A stretch of 45,742 bases of DNA from RUG11788 sp964578175 (GTDB lineage: Bacteria > Bacillota_I > Bacilli_A > RF39 > UBA660). The notes beneath the pieces were generated by a model. The model did not search any database and was not told the origin of the DNA. It saw only the letters and a program-made list of their open reading frames with translations. Of the stretch, positions 40,585 to 45,742 are shown in pieces (position 1 is the stretch's first letter; each line of letters opens with the position of its first letter). A program made the translations under genes and the position numbers. Where the stretch lies: contig CAZOBH010000008.1 in the NCBI GenBank assembly GCA_964578175.1, forward strand, positions 1 to 45,742. The letters run 5' to 3'.

Positions 40585-42966
40585 GTGAAATTAAAATTTA
40601 GAGCTGAACCACAAGATGTATTAATATTCGTAATGTTCGCTATATTTTTATTATTTATTATAGCAATAGGTGTTGTAAATATTGGTAGTTTAGCATCAGA
40701 GGGTAGATTCGCTGGAATTAATCCATTTCCTGCTTTTTCGCCAAGATTTTTTGCAACTACATTATGTATATATTTTATATGTTTATTACTTTTAATGTTA
40801 TCTGTAAGTTCTTATTTCTTTGAGATGGAAGAAGGATTTGGATTTTCAACAAAGAAAAAAGATAAAGGTTATAGTAGATGGGCAAAAGATAAAGAAATGA
40901 AGGCTGCTTTATATGAAGTTGACCCTAAAGCACCACATTCAGAACATGCAGGAGTAACTCTTGTAAGTAAAAATGGAAAACTATGGGTAGATGATGGTGA
41001 GTTCCATACATTGGTTATGGGAGCTACTGGATCAGGAAAAACTCAAAGTTTAGTTTTTCCAACAATGAAAGTATTAGCAAAAAAAGGTGAGTCAATGGTC
41101 TTAACTGACCCTAAGGGTGAGTTGTTTGAGAAGACTGGAGATTTATTAAGAAGAAAAGGATATAACATCATTTTATTAAATTTCCGTAATCCACAAAAAG
41201 GAAATGCTTGGAACCCAATGACATTGCCATATAGATTGTATACTCATGGTAATAAAGATAAAGCTATAGAGTTATTAGATGACTTAGCTCTTAATATTCT
41301 TTATGAAGAAAAGAGTGGAAATGCAGATCCGTTCTGGGAAAAAACAAGTGCTGATTACTTTTCTGGAATTGCATTAGGACTTTTTGATGATGCGCCTGAA
41401 GAGGAAATAAATATCAATAGTATCAGTATGACTACTACTGTAGGTGAAGAAAAATGTGGTGGTTCTACTTATGTTCAAGAATATTTCAACATGAAAGATC
41501 CTAATTCACCAGCTTATGTAAATGCAAGTGGAACTATAACTGCACCAAGTGATACTAAAGGTTCAATCCTATCAGTATTTAAACAAAAAATTAAATTATT
41601 TGCGTCTCGTGAAAATTTATCAGAGATGTTATCATATAGTGATTTTGATATGGCAAGTATTGGAGAAAGACCAACTGCAGTATTTATAATTATTCAAGAT
41701 GAAAAGAAAACATATCATTCACTTGCAACAATCTTTGTTAAACAATGTTATGAAACACTAATAGATGTTGCTCAAGCTAATGGAGGAAAACTTCCAGTTC
41801 GTACTAATTTTATATTGGATGAGTTTGCCAATATGCCACCTTTGAAAGATGTTACAACAATGATTACTGCTGCTCGTTCAAGACAAATAAGATTTACATT
41901 AATTATCCAAAACTTTGCACAATTAAACCAAGTTTATGGAAAAGAAAATGCAGAAACTATTAAAGGTAACTGTGGTAATATCGTTTACTTAATTTCAACT
42001 GAATTACAAGCTCTAGAAGAAATAAGTAAATTATGTGGAGAAGTTAAGTCTAAAAAAGATGATAAAACAGCATCAACACCTCTTGTTACTGTATCTGACT
42101 TACAAAGAATGAAGCAATTTGACCAAATCGTTTTACGTATGAGAATGCAACCATTTAAGACATCTTTTACTCCAGATTTTAAAATAGACTGGGGTGATGA
42201 AAGATCAGGAAAAATTGAATATCCAGAAAGAGTTAAGAGAGAATTAAAAGTATTTGATGTTAGAGAATTTGTAAAAAAGAAAAGACAAGAAAAGATTAAA
42301 TCAATGATGATGGATAATAATACTCCACCAACTAGTGGAACTCAATCAACTCCATTTGGAGGAGGGGGAGCATTTAGTAGACCTAGACCAGATGAAGGAC
42401 AATCTAGTGCATTTAATCCATTTGCTAAAGAGACTAAGACAACTACTACGACAACAACAACTTCTAAAGTTACTGAATCAAAACCAACTGTTACACCAAT
42501 TAAACAAGAAAAATCTTCTCAATCAATTGATATAGATGAACTAGTTAAAAAGATTGATGCTAAGATTGCAGAAATTGAAAAAGAAGAAGAAAATGAAAAG
42601 AAAGCAGGAGTTCTTCCTACTGCAGTATCAAACGAGAAGAAAGTTGTCAGTACTGAAGTTACAGAGAAAAAAGAAGAGAATAAAGAACCATTTATTTCTT
42701 CTAAAGCAATTGAAGATAAAGTAAATCAAATAATTAATAATCAAGAAAGAAAACAAGAACCAGTTGTTCAAAATAGTACTATTATTGAAAAAACACAACC
42801 AGTAGTTGAAAAAACACAACCAGTAGTTGAAAAACCACAACCAGTAGTTGAAAAGACAACAATTATTAATAAAGAAGAAATAAATAATAATAGTCCTGCT
42901 AAACCATCTATTTCATTAGATGAAGTAAGTGATGAACAATTCTTTGATGATTTCTTTGAAGAATAA
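40585..42966 (+). CDS. VirD4/TraG-type coupling ATPase
   Basis: About 793 residues with GTG start 40585 (GAAGGGG upstream). Two N-terminal helices (about 10-32 and 55-76) anchor it in the membrane. The AAA motor follows: Walker A MGATGSGKTQS (about 145-154), LTDPKGELFEKT, then Walker B NFILDEFANMPPLKD, the TMITAARSR stretch and IQNFAQLNQVYG. VirD4 proteins recruit substrates and hand them to the channel. After about residue 560 comes a long disordered tail (Thr/Lys/Glu-rich) with a three-fold repeat of a 7-residue unit PVVEKTQ. The tail may bind substrates or partners (inference). It is the only coupling protein in the window and no relaxase accompanies it. Confidence 0.93.
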   Translation: MKLKFRAEPQDVLIFVMFAIFLLFIIAIGVVNIGSLASEGRFAGINPFPAFSPRFFATTLCIYFICLLLLMLSVSSYFFEMEEGFGFSTKKKDKGYSRWAKDKEMKAALYEVDPKAPHSEHAGVTLVSKNGKLWVDDGEFHTLVMGATGSGKTQSLVFPTMKVLAKKGESMVLTDPKGELFEKTGDLLRRKGYNIILLNFRNPQKGNAWNPMTLPYRLYTHGNKDKAIELLDDLALNILYEEKSGNADPFWEKTSADYFSGIALGLFDDAPEEEININSISMTTTVGEEKCGGSTYVQEYFNMKDPNSPAYVNASGTITAPSDTKGSILSVFKQKIKLFASRENLSEMLSYSDFDMASIGERPTAVFIIIQDEKKTYHSLATIFVKQCYETLIDVAQANGGKLPVRTNFILDEFANMPPLKDVTTMITAARSRQIRFTLIIQNFAQLNQVYGKENAETIKGNCGNIVYLISTELQALEEISKLCGEVKSKKDDKTASTPLVTVSDLQRMKQFDQIVLRMRMQPFKTSFTPDFKIDWGDERSGKIEYPERVKRELKVFDVREFVKKKRQEKIKSMMMDNNTPPTSGTQSTPFGGGGAFSRPRPDEGQSSAFNPFAKETKTTTTTTTTSKVTESKPTVTPIKQEKSSQSIDIDELVKKIDAKIAEIEKEEENEKKAGVLPTAVSNEKKVVSTEVTEKKEENKEPFISSKAIEDKVNQIINNQERKQEPVVQNSTIIEKTQPVVEKTQPVVEKPQPVVEKTTIINKEEINNNSPAKPSISLDEVSDEQFFDDFFEE
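42787..42849 (+). repeat. 21-bp tandem repeat, three copies, inside virD4
   Basis: Units at 42787, 42808 and 42829, each encoding a variant of EKTQPVV. The third has CCA for ACA, giving KPQ. Such short in-frame repeats change copy number readily. Confidence 0.88.
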
Positions 42967-42982
42967 AGAGTAGAAATAAAAT

Positions 42983-43432
42983 ATTTTACCTTTGATAATA
43001 GTAATTGTTCTTATTTTAATACTTATCTTTATTCCTGTATTTTTAAGTAGTAATAAAGATAAAAAAATATTTACATTTAGTACTTCAGAATTTAAGCATA
43101 TTACAGCTATAGGAGTTAACGAATTTGTTGCTACTATGGATGATAGTCATAAATCAATAATTTTTATATGTAATAATGAAAATAAAGATTGTTATGATAT
43201 GTTAACAATTCTAGATAGTATAGCAGATGAAAGATCTATATATGTAGAATATATTAATGTTCTTGAATTAACTGATGAAGAAAGAGAATACATGCAAGGA
43301 AATTATGAATATTTAAAAGATAGTTTGTATCCTAAGTAATTAATAAAAAATAATAAGAGAGTAGCAACTAATGATGCATTTTTAACAAAGGAAGAAATAG
43401 TCGAAGAATTAGATAGCTTTATAAAAGAATAA
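42983..43432 (+). pseudogene. Broken thioredoxin-like membrane protein (in-frame TAA)
   Basis: One reading frame gives a hydrophobic N-terminus (IIVIVLILILIFIPVFLSS), then a thioredoxin-like domain (FVATMDDSHKSIIFICNNENKDCYDM) up to SLYPK and a TAA at 43337-43339. In the same frame it continues LIKNNKRVATNDAFLTKEEIVEELDSF to TAA 43430, which fits the last strand and helix of a thioredoxin fold (compare the FYKDGK end of 12489-12905). A nonsense change therefore cuts off the end. The usual CxxC is also reduced to NKDC. No ATG or good ribosome site precedes it: the only start is TTG 42992, or ATT 42983. Both points suggest decay; a short active product of 115 residues remains possible. Confidence 0.65.
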
Positions 43433-43443
43433 TAGGTGATTAT

Positions 43444-44667
43444 ATGAGAAGAGTTTTAAAATTTACTGGTTTTCTATTTTTACTACTTTTAGTATATCAA
43501 TTTGTAGTAATTTATTTAGAAGATAGTCATGTTGTTGAATATAAAATTACATCTGATGGTTTAGAATTTAATATAAAAGAAGAATATCGTAAAAATAGTT
43601 ATTTAAGTGGATATTTTATTAATGTAAAAAATGGTAATAATGATTTTGTTTTTTACTTAGATAATAAATATAATAAACAAAAGAAAGTAGTTAAAGATAT
43701 TAAATATCTTAAAAAAGATGATTATTTTTGTGTATATCCAGTTCCTATGAAAGAAGATTTAAATATAGATATATTATGTTCTAAAGATAATAAATTATAT
43801 GATGCTCAATATGTAATAAATGAAGGAGTAGATTTATCTTCATTAGTTAATAATTTAGAAAAATACTCTTTATATAAATCAAGTAATAAAACAACATCTT
43901 ATACTAATACGTTATTTTATAAAAATAATTTAGCTCCTAAAGAGATTGTCGTAATGTATAAATATAAAAATATGTTTGTATATAATAAAGAAAATGATAA
44001 AGTAAATAATATTGAACTGTTTGACAGTGATTTATATGATAATAAATTAAGTGCTTATACAGAGGGATACTATTTTACACCAGTAAAAAATGGAGCAGAT
44101 ATTGGAAGTTATATAATAGTTAATATGGTTGATGGTAAAAAAAGAGAAATATATTTAGATGATCATATGTCATATAATTCATATAATCTAGGAGTAGTTG
44201 ATAATAAATTATATGTATTTGATTTAACAAATAAAGTTGAATATGAATTTAGAACTGATAGTTCATATAAAGTAGTTGGAACTGTAAAATCAGGATTTAA
44301 AGCATACGTAAATGGAAAATGGGAAAAAGTTAGTGTTACTGAATTTACTGATAAAAATATAAAATTTAGTACTAATCTAGATATAAATAAAAAATATGAT
44401 CAAATATATGATGCAAAGTCATTCTATTATATTATTAGAGATAAAAAAGTATATAAGATTTATAAAAATGATTTAAATGTTGAAATATATCTAGGTACTA
44501 TTACTAATAACAATGATATTTTTGCTAATAATGATAAGTTATATTATATAGATAATGGTTATTTATATAAGTTTGATAAATATGGAAATAAGAAAATAGC
44601 ATATGATAATGAATTAAAATATAATAAAGAAAATATGGTATATGCATTTATTAATAATAAGAGTTAA
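43444..44667 (+). CDS. Membrane-anchored protein of unknown function (beta-rich)
   Basis: 407 residues. A basic start MRRVLKFTG and one helix (about 8-27) precede a long exterior part made of short repeating strands (YDNKLSAYTEGYYFTP, DNKLYVFDLTNKVEYEF, NDKLYYIDNGYLYKFD). Recurrent D/N-N-K-L-Y-x-(F/I)-D motifs spaced about 45-90 residues apart suggest a beta-propeller-like fold. One Cys is in YFCVYP and one in DILCSKD. AGGTG lies upstream of ATG 43444. The gene could belong to the secretion locus or be independent; there is no internal evidence for a function. Its stop codon overlaps a terminator. Confidence 0.7.
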   Translation: MRRVLKFTGFLFLLLLVYQFVVIYLEDSHVVEYKITSDGLEFNIKEEYRKNSYLSGYFINVKNGNNDFVFYLDNKYNKQKKVVKDIKYLKKDDYFCVYPVPMKEDLNIDILCSKDNKLYDAQYVINEGVDLSSLVNNLEKYSLYKSSNKTTSYTNTLFYKNNLAPKEIVVMYKYKNMFVYNKENDKVNNIELFDSDLYDNKLSAYTEGYYFTPVKNGADIGSYIIVNMVDGKKREIYLDDHMSYNSYNLGVVDNKLYVFDLTNKVEYEFRTDSSYKVVGTVKSGFKAYVNGKWEKVSVTEFTDKNIKFSTNLDINKKYDQIYDAKSFYYIIRDKKVYKIYKNDLNVEIYLGTITNNNDIFANNDKLYYIDNGYLYKFDKYGNKKIAYDNELKYNKENMVYAFINNKS

Positions 44668-44684
44668 ATTATTAACTCTTTTTA
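44659..44684 (+). terminator. Intrinsic terminator overlapping a stop codon
   Basis: AAGAGTTAA (44659-44667) / TTAACTCTT (44672-44680), loop ATTA, then T. The TAA stop (44665-44667) is in the 5' arm. Confidence 0.87.
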
Positions 44685-44685
44685 A

Positions 44686-44714
44686 TTGACTAGAATAATT
44701 CTTTAGAATAAAAT
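44686..44714 (+). promoter_or_regulatory. Promoter of asnS
   Basis: -35 TTGACT (44686-44691), 17-nt spacer, -10 TAAAAT (44709-44714). The ATG at 44732 follows closely, so there is no room for a T-box leader. Confidence 0.65.
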
Positions 44715-44731
44715 TAAGTTGGTGAAAGAAA

Positions 44732-45742
44732 ATGATAGATTTAGTAAATATAATTAATGATTATAAGAAATATATTGATAAAGAAGTAGTATTAGAAGGA
44801 TGGATTAAAAATCATAGAAAACAAAAACAATTTGGATTTATTGATTTTTCTGATGGTACTTGTTTTAAACATTTACAAATAGTTTATGAAGAAGATTTAA
44901 ATAATTTTTTAGAAATTCAAAAGATGTTAGTAGGTTGTTCTATTAGAGTTAAAGGAATACTTGTTGAATCAACTGGGAAACAAGATTATGAATTAAAAGC
45001 AAAAGAGATAGAATTAATTGGTGATTGTCCTGAAGATTTTCCAATCCAACCTAAAAGACATACTAGAGAATTCTTAAGAGAAGTTGCTTATTTAAGACCT
45101 AGAACAAATCTTTTTCAAGCTGTATTTAGAATTAGAAGTGTAGCTGCTTTAGCAATACATGAGTATTTTCAAAATAATAATTTTACATATGTTCATACTC
45201 CACTTATAACAACTACTGATTGTGAGGGTAGTGATCAAATGTTTAAAGTAACTACATTAGATTTAAATAAATTACCTGAAAAAGATGGTAAAGTTGATAT
45301 GACAAAAGATTTATTTAATAAACAAGCATATATAACTGGTTCAGGTCAATTACATGGTGAAGCATTTGCTATGGCTTTTAAAAAGATTTATACTTTTGGA
45401 CCTACATTTAGAACTGAGAATTCAAATACTAAAACTCATGCTAATGAGTTCTGGATGATTGAACCAGAAATGGCATTTTGTGATATTAATGGACTTATGG
45501 ATATAGAAGAAGAAATGCTTAAATATGTTGTAAAATATGTATTAGATAAATGTAAAGATGAGATAGATTTCTGTGATAATTTTGTAGAAAAAGGGTTAAA
45601 AGACAAATTAGAAAAACTTGTTAATTCTAAGTTTGTAAGAGTAACACATAGAGAAGTTGTTGATATCCTTAAGAAAGCAGATGTTAAATGGGAATTTACT
45701 CCTGATTATGATGATGATATTGCTAAAGAACATGAAAAATAT
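44732..45742 (+). CDS. asnS: Asparaginyl-tRNA synthetase, 3' end beyond the window
   Basis: 337 residues visible, open at the window edge. The N-terminal OB anticodon-binding domain (about 1-110) has VVLEGWIKNHRKQKQFGFIDFSDGT. The class II core follows with motif 1 region YFQNNNFTYVHTP, the AsnRS-specific DCEGSDQMFKVTTLD and motif 2 FGPTFRTENSNTKTH. ANEFWMIEPEMAF then marks the AsnRS/AspRS group and separates it from LysRS. It attaches Asn to tRNA-Asn. The presence of a direct AsnRS means the amidotransferase route is not required for Asn-tRNA. RBS GGTGAAAG lies upstream of ATG 44732. Confidence 0.95.
   Translation, partial: MIDLVNIINDYKKYIDKEVVLEGWIKNHRKQKQFGFIDFSDGTCFKHLQIVYEEDLNNFLEIQKMLVGCSIRVKGILVESTGKQDYELKAKEIELIGDCPEDFPIQPKRHTREFLREVAYLRPRTNLFQAVFRIRSVAALAIHEYFQNNNFTYVHTPLITTTDCEGSDQMFKVTTLDLNKLPEKDGKVDMTKDLFNKQAYITGSGQLHGEAFAMAFKKIYTFGPTFRTENSNTKTHANEFWMIEPEMAFCDINGLMDIEEEMLKYVVKYVLDKCKDEIDFCDNFVEKGLKDKLEKLVNSKFVRVTHREVVDILKKADVKWEFTPDYDDDIAKEHEKY

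Noticed and set aside
42787..42849. CRISPR-like or regulatory repeat
   Set aside because: The three 21-bp units are adjacent, without spacers, and stay in frame within the virD4 tail. They are a coding repeat. No CRISPR array was seen anywhere in the window.
31404..43432. Integrative conjugative element or prophage
   Set aside because: No relaxase, integrase, recombinase, phage structural gene or flanking direct repeat is visible, and no attachment-site duplicate of the tRNA-Lys or tRNA-Gln end was noticed by eye.
44686..44732. T-box riboswitch before asnS
   Set aside because: A good promoter lies only 18 nt before the ATG, and the region upstream is taken by the previous gene's terminator.
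1..45742. Mycoplasma-type code with TGA as tryptophan, suggested by the AT-rich composition
   Set aside because: Genes end properly at TGA (34421-34423, 33547-33549), and long reading frames use only TGG for Trp.

Overview
The window looks like a chromosomal piece of an uncultured, very AT-rich, Gram-positive-type (monoderm) fermentative bacterium, probably a gut Bacilli/Mollicutes-related lineage. The grounds are Bacillus-like promoters (TTGACA-17-TATAAT), AGGAGG-type ribosome sites, lipobox lipoproteins, no outer-membrane secretin, an oxygen-sensitive pyruvate formate-lyase, and mostly T/A-ending codons. TGA is a real stop (for example at 33547-33549 and 34421-34423), so this is the standard bacterial code and not the Mycoplasma code. 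Lineage is inference; no marker gene was compared.

Layout. 1-138: end of tRNA-Gln and a complete tRNA-Lys. 216-3792: EEP-family hydrolase, polyprenyl diphosphate synthase, small membrane protein, diacylglycerol-kinase-like lipid kinase. 3822-12452: a tandem-duplicated cassette, each copy with a near-identical promoter, a secreted single-pass protein and a Cys-rich secreted protein of about 1,100 residues. It is followed by a convergent thioredoxin-like lipoprotein. 12958-19127: a Tad-type pilus operon (CpaB-like, CpaF ATPase, TadB/TadC-like, a 68-residue pilin candidate, a TadE-like protein, a TadZ/CpaE-like protein). 19195-21377: a VirB2-like small membrane protein, a pilin-like surface protein and a chagasin-like lipoprotein. 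21450-29954: ordinary metabolic and RNA-modification genes (Zn-dehydrogenase cut by an assembly gap, pflB-pflA, methyltransferase, tRNA-binding protein, pseudouridine synthase), a Pro/Glu/Thr-rich anchored protein and a strongly promoted gene of unknown function. 30027-31272: two type IV prepilin-like genes. 31404-42966: a type IV secretion system of minimal monoderm type (VirB2-like, VirB6-like, PrgI/VirB3-like, TraC-like, VirB4, two membrane-anchored cell-wall enzymes, two lipoproteins, VirD4). 42992-44667: a broken thioredoxin-like gene and an unknown membrane-anchored protein. 44732-end: asnS, cut by the window edge.

How it may work together. Two envelope machines, a Tad-like pilus and a VirB4/VirD4 secretion system, sit within 30 kb of each other with VirB2-like genes beside both and with large disulfide-rich secreted proteins nearby. 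No relaxase, integrase, transposase or attachment site is visible, and housekeeping genes flank and interleave the machinery. It therefore looks like a fixed chromosomal secretion/adhesion region, not a visible integrative element (inference; relaxase or integrase genes could lie outside the window). The most striking point is an 881-bp block (36231-37111 and 38484-39364, three differences seen) carrying terminator, promoter, start codon and a transmembrane stalk, joined once to a SpoIID-type domain and once to a different 3D/double-psi-barrel-like domain. A second genome-wide style feature is that at least nine terminator hairpins overlap the stop codon of the gene they end. No gene-free stretch exceeds 300 bases; the longest (12909-13180) holds a promoter and a structured leader.
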